In this document: positions 54,478 through 62,543 of the stretch, piece after piece | Layout of the letters: each line of letters starts with the position of its first letter | How positions within the stretch are numbered: the stretch's first letter is position 1 | Origin: Candidatus Aminicenantota bacterium | Lineage (GTDB): Bacteria > Acidobacteriota > Aminicenantia > Aminicenantales > Aminicenantaceae | DNA: 64,000 nt | Direction: 5' to 3' | Assembly: GCA_011773465.1 (NCBI GenBank) | Contig: WVXO01000024.1 | Location: 1 to 64,000 of the forward strand | Program-made: the position numbers and the translations under genes | Notes under the pieces: generated by a model | Databases searched by the model: none | What the model saw: only the letters and a program-made list of their open reading frames with translations | Told to the model about the DNA's origin: nothing

Positions 54478-54924
54478 GTGATTATTAAAAGAAATTTGGC
54501 TATTCTTTTAGGAATTCTTTTGATATTATTCCTTTCTTCTCCATCTTTCGCACAACTTCAAGAGCTTCATGAATTCAAAGGAGTAAAAATCCCTTGGACT
54601 CTAAAATATGAAGATGTCGTGATTGAGAAAGGGAAGTGCGATTTAATTTTTTTAAGACATGGTACATTTACAGGAAACTTCTACCTTAAAGTAAAAAAGA
54701 GGGGAAAGACGATTTGTCTTATTCCGAAAGGAGAAAGAGTGAGGTATAAAAATCAAGGGATTTTGGTCGCGTTACAGAATGATCCAGAGATTCCTAAAAA
54801 TGCCAAATTGCAAATTAAGAGGAATCCTGCACTTAAAATTGTGTATATTATATTTGAATCTGGAAAACATACCCAGATTTGTCCTTTTCATAAAGTAAGA
54901 TTTAAATTGAAATATGAAGATTAA
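54478..54924 (+). CDS. Uncharacterised exported protein
   Basis: The 148-aa protein starts at GTG, 9 nt after AAAGGAGG. It has a clear signal peptide (NLAILLGILLILFLSSPSFAQ), leaving a mature part of about 120 residues rich in beta strands and Lys (IPWTLKYEDVVIEKGKCDLIFLRHG, VRYKNQGILVALQNDPEIPKN). Two Cys near the middle and one near the end might form a disulfide. No family is recognised. It lies between kinase scars in the tRNA-His island. Confidence 0.75.
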   Translation: MIIKRNLAILLGILLILFLSSPSFAQLQELHEFKGVKIPWTLKYEDVVIEKGKCDLIFLRHGTFTGNFYLKVKKRGKTICLIPKGERVRYKNQGILVALQNDPEIPKNAKLQIKRNPALKIVYIIFESGKHTQICPFHKVRFKLKYED

Positions 54925-55273
54925 CTCTTAGTTTCTTAAACATTTTAACTCCCAAAAACAGAATTATTATTCATATGATTGTTTTTAAAATCCATCAAAA
55001 TTTATATCTAAAATTTGTATGTATTGAAAATGGTGATCCAGTCCTAACTGAGGTTGATGATGCTAAGAAGAGGCTGGCTGGGATGGGAAGGCGATAATCC
55101 ATAGTAATTTTTTGTGTCGTCTAAGAAACGTTATGGTGCCTTGAAAGAGATGGCGAAAAAGCTGAAATTTAAGTTGCCTTTAGGATTTGGAAGATAATTT
55201 AATCAGATCGCTAATTCTTATCAGAATTTCATAAGGGGATGCCTAATCTGAAGAATTATTCTTATGTTGTTGA
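54925..55273 (+). pseudogene. Gap with kinase C-terminal scar 2
   Basis: At 55029-55097 the frame NGDPVLTEVDDAKKRLAGMGRR matches another kinase-TPR C-terminus. Then a GTG at 55114 opens a 27-codon frame (SSKKRYGALKEMAKKLKFKLPLGFGR) that may be a further remnant. No complete gene is seen. Confidence 0.5.
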
Positions 55274-55519
55274 CTAGATCCACCAGAAACCCTGCTTATA
55301 TACCCCCATAAGTCGCATAGCTCGCTTGGTGACTTGACGCCACGGCAGTTTGCCGAACAGTTTGAATGCCAGGAAACTATATTTTTGACTGGACCAGTTT
55401 TTAGGGATCCCAGGGACTTCATCGCCTGGGTTAAAGGGATGACAGCGCCCAAATTCAAAGCATTCATCATAGCCTGTATTGATGAAGGGCAGGTCAGGAG
55501 TCCCAAGTTATTCCCATAG
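55274..55519 (+). pseudogene. IS3-type transposase C-terminal remnant
   Basis: The frame reads LLIYPHKSHSSLGDLTPRQFAEQF, close to the Y-N-x-x-R-P-H-S-S-L-G-x-x-T-P-x-x-F-A end of IS3-family DDE transposases (orfB). The following ~45 residues (CQETIFLTGPVFRDPRDF...) do not look like a transposase, so it runs into other sequence. There is no start and no catalytic DDE, so it is not functional. Confidence 0.6.
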
Positions 55520-55697
55520 TGATTCCTTATGACACAAGAAAAAACACCTTTATATAAATGGGGAATATTTATTTCTGTTCGATTACGGACATTAACTGTT
55601 AATAAATGATACATGTATGTTTCATGAGTGCTAGAAAATCCCAAGAAGATGAAATTGGCATGTTATTTGCTCTTATAAAAGGATAAAGGAGACAAAG

Positions 55698-55883
55698 ATG
55701 AGATTAAGAACAAAAATTGCGATTTTTTTAGTGGCTGTTTTTCTCACTTTTGTCGGATTTAACCTCATTGCTTTTTCACCTGCAGTGGATTTATTAAGAC
55801 TTGGAAAAGAAGCTGGCAACGAAATAATTGCGAATGTTCTGGCTAAGGAAGAACCAATCACTAAACATTCCGGCAGTTCATAA
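55698..55883 (+). CDS. Small exported peptide (61 aa)
   Basis: ATG follows AAAGGAGA by 7 nt. The N-terminus (RLRTKIAIFLVAVFLTFVGFNLIAF) is a signal peptide or anchor, followed by a 35-residue mature segment, SPAVDLLRLGKEAGNEIIANVLAKEEPITKHSGSS. No cysteines. It is the first of two small ORFs closed by a strong terminator, which suggests a real transcript. Function unknown; a secreted signal peptide is one option. Confidence 0.6.
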   Translation: MRLRTKIAIFLVAVFLTFVGFNLIAFSPAVDLLRLGKEAGNEIIANVLAKEEPITKHSGSS

Positions 55884-55896
55884 GGACGAGGATCTT

Positions 55897-56025
55897 ATGA
55901 TAAGAATAGTGAGAAGCGAAATCATCAAAATCTGGGATTGGTTGGTAATTGATTTTGAGAAGCTTATGCTCTCCCCTTCCAAAGGCAGATTAAGCCTTCA
56001 GACACAACCTATTCCCATCCTTTAA
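55897..56025 (+). CDS. Small ORF of 42 aa downstream of the exported peptide
   Basis: The ORF track gives a longer 65-aa ORF that overlaps the previous gene. The better start is the ATG at 55897, 5 nt after AAGGACGAGG, giving MIRIVRSEIIKIWDWLVIDFEKLM... The protein is amphipathic with Trp and Ile/Leu-rich helices and no signal peptide. It is followed directly by a terminator. The product is unknown. Confidence 0.5.
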   Translation: MIRIVRSEIIKIWDWLVIDFEKLMLSPSKGRLSLQTQPIPIL

Positions 56026-56071
56026 GAGGCTACGGTTTCCTTCAGGCGAGTAAATCGTAGCCTCTTTTTTT
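56025..56071 (+). terminator. Rho-independent terminator
   Basis: AGAGGCTACG and CGTAGCCTCT form a 10-bp perfect stem around a 21-nt loop, followed by seven Ts (the run begins in the stem). It ends the two-peptide transcript. Confidence 0.9.
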
Positions 56072-56320
56072 GCTTTTCCAGCTTAAATTATCTCCCTTAA
56101 AAACAATCCCATGCTGAAATTACCCCCCTTTTTATTGCTTAGGAACTTATTACTCGTCTCTCTTTAGTCTCTGTAGCAAGGTACCACGGGTATAAAATAT
56201 GACAATTTAGTAAAGAAGGACAAAACTGTATTGAGTGCAAAAATGATAGAGTTGACTTTTAAATTATAATCTATACTTTTTTTATTTCTCTAAATTGAAG
56301 TTTAAGTTAAGAAAATTTAA
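56072..56320. other. Gap between terminator and phospholipase-like gene
   Basis: AT-rich, no ORF of note, no repeat of the core palindromic family. Nothing supportable is seen. Confidence 0.5.
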
Positions 56321-57136
56321 TTATTCAAATAGGTGCGCTTTTAGCTCTTTATCGACATAGTCGATTGTTGCCGATATTTCAGCTAAATAGTCTAGTGCAC
56401 AATGTGACATCGCCAGCAGTAGAATACTTGCTAAATCTGTTGCCTCTATTGTAATCCCATAAACAAATTCAGCAAGATCAGCAAGCTGTTGAGAAAGATC
56501 CAACAAATCATCAGGTGCATTCTTCTTGAGTGCCTCTCCGAGTAAAAGCGTCGCATATCTAAATGTCATCTCTGCTGTAGTTATGATTGCAGCTGCTCCC
56601 TCCTCAGAACCCGTTTCTGATGGATAATTTTCAAAAAAATCTCCGGCATAAGCACGGATCAAAAGATCATGAATAACTTTATTTGGCCGCATCGAAGAAG
56701 AAACAATCTTCTCTCCTATTTGAGGATCTTCATTTTTTATCAGAAGATCCACAGCACTTTCGATAAGATGGTGGCAAATTTCTAAACATAGATCGTAATC
56801 TGAACCATAAGGATCCAGACCTAAAGAAATAAATAAAGGTGCAAGATCATCAAGCAAAATCTTCGCTTTAGTGATAACATAACCTTCCGACAATCCCGTT
56901 GTTAGAGCAGCATTATGCGCTGTTGAGTCAGCTCCCCAGATGTCATTGTGACTGATAAAACCATAGGCCATAGGCTTCTCATATCCCCTTTTGATGACGT
57001 TACATACTTTCATGAATTCAACGTGAGTTTCAAAATGCAAATAGCTTTGGTAAGGGGCTCCAAACAGGTAGTTGGGTATGTCAGGAGCAATCTCTCCATA
57101 GGTTTCATCTTCAAAGGAAATGGAATTAGTTGTCAA
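56321..57136 (-). CDS. Zinc-dependent phospholipase C-like protein
   Basis: The 271-aa frame contains APDIPNYLFG, HFETHVEFMKV and AYGFISHNDIWGADSTAHNAA. This His/Asp-rich series resembles the metal-binding helix bundle of zinc-dependent phospholipase C-like proteins. The rest is helical (LCLEICHHLIESAVDLLI, ATDLASILLLAMSHCAL). The start is a TTG and no signal peptide is present, though relatives are usually exported. An in-frame stop lies eight codons upstream, so the N-terminus may be lost. It follows the HD-GYP gene. Confidence 0.5.
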   Translation of the reverse strand: MTTNSISFEDETYGEIAPDIPNYLFGAPYQSYLHFETHVEFMKVCNVIKRGYEKPMAYGFISHNDIWGADSTAHNAALTTGLSEGYVITKAKILLDDLAPLFISLGLDPYGSDYDLCLEICHHLIESAVDLLIKNEDPQIGEKIVSSSMRPNKVIHDLLIRAYAGDFFENYPSETGSEEGAAAIITTAEMTFRYATLLLGEALKKNAPDDLLDLSQQLADLAEFVYGITIEATDLASILLLAMSHCALDYLAEISATIDYVDKELKAHLFE

Positions 57137-57205
57137 GAGTGTAGGCCTGGCCTCATTTTACAGGCACAGTGGGGATACATGAAAGGACCAGAGACATTAA
57201 TTATC

Positions 57206-58129
57206 TCAGCCCCTATTTTTATCAGTGTCTTCGTCTGCAATGACTCCATATAAGTTGTCTGCTGGAGGTGTCCCCCTTTTCTCGGAGGAAACCCTACATT
57301 CTCGAAAATGAGGTCTATCCTTTCGGTTATGAGACACTAAGGTCTGGACTACATCCCAGCTTAATTTGCCCCGCTGGGCCATCTCGGTGATCTCCTCCAA
57401 AGCTGTCCTATTGTCATATGGGGTAGTCCGATAAGGCCTTGGCGAAAGGAGGGCATCATAAACGTCGCATGCGGCAATGATCTCTACCATCCTATCTCTC
57501 AATGAGATGCCCAGAGGATATCCAGATCCATCCCTTCGTTCATGGTGTTCTCTGGCTACCTGCGCTGCAATACTCCGGCGATCTTGAAGGAAGTAACTGA
57601 GTAGCACAAAGCCGGCTAAGGTATGGTGTTCCAGGATGCTCCTGTCGGTTCTGGTCAGTGGATCGCTCTTTTCCAATATCTGGAGGGGAACGCATATTTT
57701 GCCGTAATCATGTATAGTCCCGGCCATGGCCTCCATGATCCAATCCTCGGATTTTTCCAGCAGATCCCGAGCCATGATTGTTGACATGGCGAACACCATC
57801 AGAGTGTGCCGGTAAGTGTAAAAGTCGTTCTCTTTGAAATAGTCGAGGGATTCCAGAACGGGTGGAATGAAATTGATCTTCTTCATTAGGTTCAAGACAA
57901 TTTCACTTTTTAGCTCATCGAAGATTACATGGTATGGGGGCTTTTGGAGTAAGCGGAGGATATCTTGATAGACGGTGCCATACTCTAAAAAGGGAAGCGT
58001 CTTATAAGATGTGCCCTTATTGGTTGCGATCAATTCATCCAGGGCCTCTGATGTAAGGAGCTTGCCAGCTGGAAGAAGCAATCGGTTGTCTAATGTATGA
58101 ACCGGGTAATCGAGCTTAGCGGTATTCAT
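57206..58129 (-). CDS. HD-GYP phosphodiesterase
   Basis: The 307-aa protein has an N-terminal helper region (HTLDNRLLLPAGKLLTSEALDELI) and an HD-GYP domain. The HD pair lies in AMAGTIHDYGKICVPLQIL; the others are ILEHHTLAGFVLLSYFL and the signature AREHHERRDGSGYPLGI. HD-GYP enzymes hydrolyse cyclic di-GMP. There is no ribosome site of its own: the ATG overlaps the stop of the kinase fragment (TTATGA), so translation depends on that leader. The C-terminal ~40 residues (FRECRVSSEKRGTPPADNL) look unstructured. Confidence 0.88.
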   Translation of the reverse strand: MNTAKLDYPVHTLDNRLLLPAGKLLTSEALDELIATNKGTSYKTLPFLEYGTVYQDILRLLQKPPYHVIFDELKSEIVLNLMKKINFIPPVLESLDYFKENDFYTYRHTLMVFAMSTIMARDLLEKSEDWIMEAMAGTIHDYGKICVPLQILEKSDPLTRTDRSILEHHTLAGFVLLSYFLQDRRSIAAQVAREHHERRDGSGYPLGISLRDRMVEIIAACDVYDALLSPRPYRTTPYDNRTALEEITEMAQRGKLSWDVVQTLVSHNRKDRPHFRECRVSSEKRGTPPADNLYGVIADEDTDKNRG

Positions 58130-58419
58130 AATTTTTTCTTATCCGATGCTATTTCAGGCTTTATGAGCTTAAGTGCGACTTGCTCTTTCAGCTGTTTATC
58201 GAGCACTCTATAGACCTTCCCCATGCCACCTTTAACCAGTTCTTCGATGATTTCGTACCTTCCAGCGAAAGTTGTTCCTCTAGTTAATTCTTCCGTGGGT
58301 GTTTCAAGAGTTTCCTTGACAGGGAATCCCTCTTTAGGGATTAATTGGGTTCCGCACTCTTTACAGAACTTGGAATCAGAAGGATTGTCGAAATGACATT
58401 TAGGGCATTTCATTCCCAT
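58126..58419 (-). pseudogene. Truncated kinase N-terminus: inverted copy leading an HD-GYP gene
   Basis: The 97-aa frame aligns without gaps to residues 1-95 of the 829-aa kinase: zinc ribbon (CPKC...CKEC), linker, ATP loop and VALK lysine. It stops at SDKKKL, before the catalytic loop. The first Gly of the loop is Val here (LVKGGMGK). Its promoter and leader are also duplicated. It is translated into the HD-GYP gene through a 4-nt overlap. No kinase activity is possible; it may serve only as a leader or as a zinc-ribbon peptide. Confidence 0.8.
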
Positions 58420-58443
58420 TGTTCCCTAAGCTTACTTGGCAAT

Positions 58444-58472
58444 AGCATAATAATTTATGAGAGGAGTGTCAA
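58444..58472 (-). promoter_or_regulatory. Inverted copy of the kinase promoter
   Basis: On the minus strand TTGACA (58472-58467) and TATGCT (58449-58444) with 17 nt spacing match the boxes upstream of the intact kinase. The surrounding ~60 nt are nearly identical, so the HD-GYP unit uses the kinase promoter. Confidence 0.6.
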
Positions 58473-58603
58473 ATCAAATATAGATTTTTTTTAATTATCC
58501 CTTTGTCACCAGAATTGCTTAAGATCGCCTACGTCTGCATATGGATGCTTAAGCGAAAGTGAGGGTTTTACAGGGGAAAATCAATTCCTCAGGCAGGAAT
58601 CGA

Positions 58604-58638
58604 ATCCAGAGGTTGGAAGTTCGAGACCCCTCGCTCAC
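58604..58638 (+). repeat. tRNA-His 3'-end duplicate (putative attachment site)
   Basis: ATCCAGAGGTTGG-AA-GTTCGAGACCCC... matches tRNA-His positions 51467-51501 at 33 of 35 nt, in the same orientation. The rest of the tRNA is absent. This is the expected scar of integration into the 3' end of a tRNA gene. Confidence 0.85.
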
Positions 58639-58764
58639 GCTTTTCTTCTCATCCTCTGCCTCAGGGAGGTTTCCGGCCGTGACAGAGACATCCAAATTCC
58701 ATGTCAAGATAAATATTGTCTTATCCAAATTGTCTGATATGATTTGCTCAACTAGGAGGCAAAA

Positions 58765-59112
58765 ATGCTTAAGAGATATCAGGCTCTCCTTCCCGATTGA
58801 TTGGAGGATAATGTCAAATTATTAGCTGATAAATATGACCTGAGTTTCTCCGAAGTCATTAGAACGATGATATGCAACTAGATCTTAGCTACAGTACCTA
58901 ATCTTTTCCCAGAATTGAGGCTAGGAATAATGCCCAAAGAGATTCATGAAATGGTTAAAGCAGAGGCTCGAGAAGATATGAGCAGAAAGGATGTACACTG
59001 AATGCTATCCCGAATTTATTTTGAGTCAAGGAAAGTAGCAGAATATAGAATGGCCCAAGAAAAGAAGAAGTTTCCTTCACATATAATAGTTGAAGTAAAA
59101 GCGGATCATTAA
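58765..59112 (+). pseudogene. Broken paralogue of the 105-aa protein at 63.5 kb
   Basis: From an ATG after AGGAGG the frame reads MLKRYQALLPD-stop-LEDNVKLLADKYDLSFSEVIR, then CN-stop-ILATVPNLFPELRLGIMPKEI and VH-stop-MLSRIYFESRKVAEYRMAQEKKK. It aligns along its length to the intact minus-strand gene at 63512-63829. There are three in-frame stops (TGA, TAG, TGA) and no frameshift. TGA replaces the Trp of the paralogue. TGA is a normal stop elsewhere in the window, so this is a recent pseudogene. Confidence 0.8.
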
Positions 59113-59156
59113 TAAAGTTGAAGTCGACTTAAGAACACTTGATCTAATAGCGAAGC

Positions 59157-59927
59157 TTACTCTAAATAAGTCCTCGCACCTACGTATCGTCTTATAAAAT
59201 ACGGATTAGAGAGGGATTCCGTGCGTATGTGCTTGTTATATCCCGGTGCATGAATAAATTTATTATTGCCTATATAAATCCCCACATGAGAAACTTTTCT
59301 GCCTCTAGATGTTGAAAAGAATACCAAATCGCCCTTCAGTAGTCGGCTTTTTTTTATGGAAGTCCCGGTTTTGTATTGTTCCCTTGAAGAACGAGGTAAA
59401 CTTAAACCATTCAGCTGGTACACCACCATAGTCAGGCCGCTGCAGTCAAATCCCTTATGGGGTGAAGAGGCACCCCATGCATAGGGCATGCCAAGAAATC
59501 TTTTCGCTGTTGCCACGATTTCGTTCCGGAGATACTGCTTTCCATGCTCTCTCCTTTTAGCGACCGAATACTCCTCAGGGCTTACGATGTAATATTCATC
59601 TATGATTCCTGTAGCAGCGAGTCTCTGCGCTTTCATTTGAGCAGCCTCTCTTGAGGAGAAATCACCAAATCGAACTTTGTAAAGCCCGGATGGATGAGCA
59701 AAATAATAGGCGTTTAATCCTTTCTTATTTAAAGATTTTGTCAGCTTGATTGCATTATCCACTTTTGAAAAAGCACCAACCTGGATAGTATATCCCATCC
59801 GCCTCAGTTCTCGTTTTGGAGGTCTTGGTTCGGGCGGCCGAGAAATCGGGGCTATACTTCTGCAGGCAGCTGCCGCCAGAATCAGGGATAAGAAAAGTAC
59901 ATGGCGCCATTTCCATTCATGCTTCAT
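59157..59927 (-). CDS. SPOR-domain NlpC/P60 peptidoglycan hydrolase lipoprotein
   Basis: The 256-aa protein has a lipoprotein signal (LFLSLILAAAACRS). A SPOR domain follows (~45-115; GYTIQVGAFSKVDNAIKLTKSLNKKGLNAYYF), which binds denuded septal peptidoglycan. Then comes an NlpC/P60 endopeptidase. Catalytic residues are Cys in HKGFDCSGLTMVVYQL, His in RKVSHVGIYIGNNKFIHAPG, and the following His. It should cleave peptide stems at the outer leaflet. The gene stands alone. Confidence 0.93.
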   Translation of the reverse strand: MKHEWKWRHVLFLSLILAAAACRSIAPISRPPEPRPPKRELRRMGYTIQVGAFSKVDNAIKLTKSLNKKGLNAYYFAHPSGLYKVRFGDFSSREAAQMKAQRLAATGIIDEYYIVSPEEYSVAKRREHGKQYLRNEIVATAKRFLGMPYAWGASSPHKGFDCSGLTMVVYQLNGLSLPRSSREQYKTGTSIKKSRLLKGDLVFFSTSRGRKVSHVGIYIGNNKFIHAPGYNKHIRTESLSNPYFIRRYVGARTYLE

Positions 59928-60309
59928 GGACTGCTTCTCCCTAAAGTGCCTTAATGTTTAAGTTATTTCTGCCAGCTGTTCTGCTGGCTGTATCCGTTCT
60001 CTCTGATAAAACATTTAGCACGGCTGAAACAATTAGTCAAAAATGTGCTCGCTGCCACCTTTTTCCAAATATCCATTAATTAGCTGTTTATTTTCTCAGT
60101 TTTTAGTAAAAAAGAGAAGAGTTCCTTTTTTCCATTTTCTCGATCACATATATTTGACTCTTTTTTCATGAATTGGTATTCTTTTGCCAAGCAGGCGAAC
60201 TAGGATGATGGGCTATTATGAAATGGCCAAAACGTAATACTGAAACCAGTTCATCCTGGATTTACTGCTGCGCGTGAACCCCCTGGAGTAAAAAGTATTT
60301 GAAAAAACC
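59928..60309. other. Divergent gap
   Basis: This 382-nt region separates the NlpC/P60 and PhoX-type genes. A small hairpin GCCAGC-TGTTCT-GCTGGC lies near 59970-59990. No ORF or strong promoter pair could be identified. Confidence 0.4.
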
Positions 60310-61713
60310 ATGGAAATAAACCGCCGTTCTTTCCTGAAAAAATCCGGCCTCGCTTTTCTTAGCCTTTTCGCCTTGAAAAATGCTTTTGCCGATGATATTA
60401 ACATCTCTTTTCTCTCAGATGATATAAAGAAATTTGGCTATGGGCCGCTAATAAAGGACACCAAAAAAATTATTGATCTGCCAAAAGATTTCTCTTATAA
60501 GATTATTTCCCGTGTGGGAGAAAAGATGACTGACGGCTTTTATGTACCTGCCTATCCTGATGGAATGGGGACTTTCCCCGGGCCTGATGGATTGACAATT
60601 ATTTTGCGCAATCATGAAATCTGGCCTGGACTGCCATCTTCTTTTGGTGCTTTTGGAAAAAGGAATCGACTATTGAAGAAATTGAGTGATGATCTTATCT
60701 ACGACAAAGGCAGAAAAGACAATCGTTGTCTTGGCGCGACTACAACTCTTGTATTTGATACAAAATCTCAGCGGCTTAAAAGTCAATTTTTATCTCTGGC
60801 TGGCACTTTAGCGAATTGCAGTGGTGGAGTAACTCCTTGGAATTCTTGGCTTACAGCTGAAGAAACGTTTGAAGAAACTGGAAAAATATACAATAAAGAC
60901 CACGGGTATATTTTTGAGGTTCCTGTATCAGTTGAGCCAAGAATTGCCCAACCTCTGCCTCTAAAGGCAATGGGACATTTTGTGCACGAAGGAGTAGCGG
61001 TGGAGCCTGATAGAAGCATTGTCTATCAAACTGAAGACCAGCAGGATAGCCTGTTCTATCGTTTCATTCCTAACAAAGCGAAGTACTTATCTGAAGGAGG
61101 ACGACTCCAGTGCCTTGCGGTCGCTGGCATGCCTCAGTTTGTCACACGAAACTGGGGCAATCAAAGAGTATCGCCTGGAGAAATTCTAACCGTTCATTGG
61201 CTTGATCTGGATGATGTGGACCCAGACCAGGATAATTTGCGTTACCAAGGTTATAAGAAAGGTGCTGCTGTATTTGCCCGCGGCGAAGGTTTGTGCTTGA
61301 GTGATGGAGTAGTCTATTTTGCTTGTACGATTGGAGGTCAAACCAGCACAGGTCAAATATGGCGGTATATCTTAAGTCCTTTTGAGGGTAGTGAACGGGA
61401 AAAAGAATCACCCGGCAAGCTGGAATTATTTATTGAATTAAATGACAGAAAAACTCTCGAAAATCCTGATCAGTTAGCTATGGCCCCCTGGGATGATTTA
61501 CTTGTCTGCGAAGATGGACCGGGCGAGCAATATCTGTTGGGAATTACTCCTCAAAGAAAAATTTATAAGTTTGCTCGAAATGCATTAGATGATTCTGAAT
61601 TCTCCGGAACATCATTTTCTCCAGATGGCAGCACGATGTTTTTGAACAATTTAAAGTCTGGTTTAACATTTGCCGTAACAGGCCCCTGGAAGCATAGTGC
61701 TGAGGTGGGATAG
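60310..61713 (+). CDS. PhoX-family (DUF839) alkaline phosphatase-like protein
   Basis: The 467-aa protein starts EINRRSFLKKSGLAFLSLFALKNAFA, a Tat signal with the R-R-x-F-L-K motif. The body shows the DUF839 propeller: YPDGMGTFPGPDGLTIILRNHE, CSGGVTPWNSWLTAEETFEE, HEGVAVEPDRSIVYQTEDQ, LFYRFIPN and WDDLLVCEDGPGEQYLLG. PhoX enzymes are calcium/iron phosphatases. Conserved acidic residues in EETFEE and EDG fit metal binding. Substrate unknown; it is a monocistronic periplasmic enzyme. Confidence 0.87.
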   Translation: MEINRRSFLKKSGLAFLSLFALKNAFADDINISFLSDDIKKFGYGPLIKDTKKIIDLPKDFSYKIISRVGEKMTDGFYVPAYPDGMGTFPGPDGLTIILRNHEIWPGLPSSFGAFGKRNRLLKKLSDDLIYDKGRKDNRCLGATTTLVFDTKSQRLKSQFLSLAGTLANCSGGVTPWNSWLTAEETFEETGKIYNKDHGYIFEVPVSVEPRIAQPLPLKAMGHFVHEGVAVEPDRSIVYQTEDQQDSLFYRFIPNKAKYLSEGGRLQCLAVAGMPQFVTRNWGNQRVSPGEILTVHWLDLDDVDPDQDNLRYQGYKKGAAVFARGEGLCLSDGVVYFACTIGGQTSTGQIWRYILSPFEGSEREKESPGKLELFIELNDRKTLENPDQLAMAPWDDLLVCEDGPGEQYLLGITPQRKIYKFARNALDDSEFSGTSFSPDGSTMFLNNLKSGLTFAVTGPWKHSAEVG

Positions 61714-61810
61714 ACAAAACATGTAAGGAGAAAGGCTGCAGGCTATGTCCTTCCAGTGTTTATTCAGGATTTAGCAGTCTTTATTCCAAGCAAATCTTCA
61801 ATATGAAATA

Positions 61811-62302
61811 TCACCTTTTGCGCTTTCCCAGACGGATAAACATAATTCCTCCAACCAGGGGACAAGCAGCGAAGGTCATCCAGAGAAGAATGTGGGAGAA
61901 TCTCATGGGCTCGGGTATTGCGTTGTAGATGAGAAGGCCCACCCATGCAGCCGCCAGAACGATCAGGACGATCCCCCCTACAATGTGAGCTCGCCAGGCA
62001 ATATAGACCAACAAGGCGTGCACAATCAAGATCATAATTCCTAACAGGTCGGGATCCATAACCAGAGAAGCCACTCCTGGAAGCAGAGAAACGACAGTTG
62101 CTAAATATATCATTTTATAGAATTTCTCCCTTGGCTTTATCTTAAAAAAATAATAAACTCCTGTATATACAAGACATATCAAAAGATAAAGAGGAATCAC
62201 AATCAAAGCAATAATGAAGAAAAATGGTTCATCTGTTCCGCGGCTATCAAAAAAATCTTGAAATAGCCCATAAACAATATTGTGTAAAAGAACAGCCACC
62301 AC
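61811..62302 (-). CDS. Uncharacterised integral membrane protein
   Basis: The 163-aa protein has about five membrane helices (FFFIIALIVIPLYLLICLVYTGVYYF, YLATVVSLLPGVASLV, LLGIMILIVHALLVYIAW, GIVLIVLAAAWVGLLIY, FAACPLVGGIMFIRL). It ends in a basic tail (GKRKR). No family is recognised. It converges with the PhoX-type gene. Confidence 0.7.
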   Translation of the reverse strand: MVAVLLHNIVYGLFQDFFDSRGTDEPFFFIIALIVIPLYLLICLVYTGVYYFFKIKPREKFYKMIYLATVVSLLPGVASLVMDPDLLGIMILIVHALLVYIAWRAHIVGGIVLIVLAAAWVGLLIYNAIPEPMRFSHILLWMTFAACPLVGGIMFIRLGKRKR

Positions 62303-62543
62303 CCAAGAAACAGGTATTAATAGTAGCTTTTTCGACGTTAATAAGAAGATGCTTTTGAGTTTTATTTCAGTCCCCTTCTCTCGTCTAAGCTGGACTCATT
62401 TTATCCCCAAGCTTTGACTCTTTGATTTACGCTTATAGCACTTGGAAAATGGAATGTCAAACGAGAATATACCAGGCCTTTATATTTGTGAACAAAAAAA
62501 ATATTTTAAAATTATGAGAATTATAGTATAAAGGAAGCAAATT

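Noticed and set aside
55243-55644. 133-aa minus-strand ORF
   Set aside because: It is antisense to the IS3-type transposase remnant and has no protein-like features.
58765-59112. TGA recoding as Trp or Sec
   Set aside because: Many genes here end normally at TGA, a TAG also interrupts the frame, and no recoding element is seen; a pseudogene is simpler.
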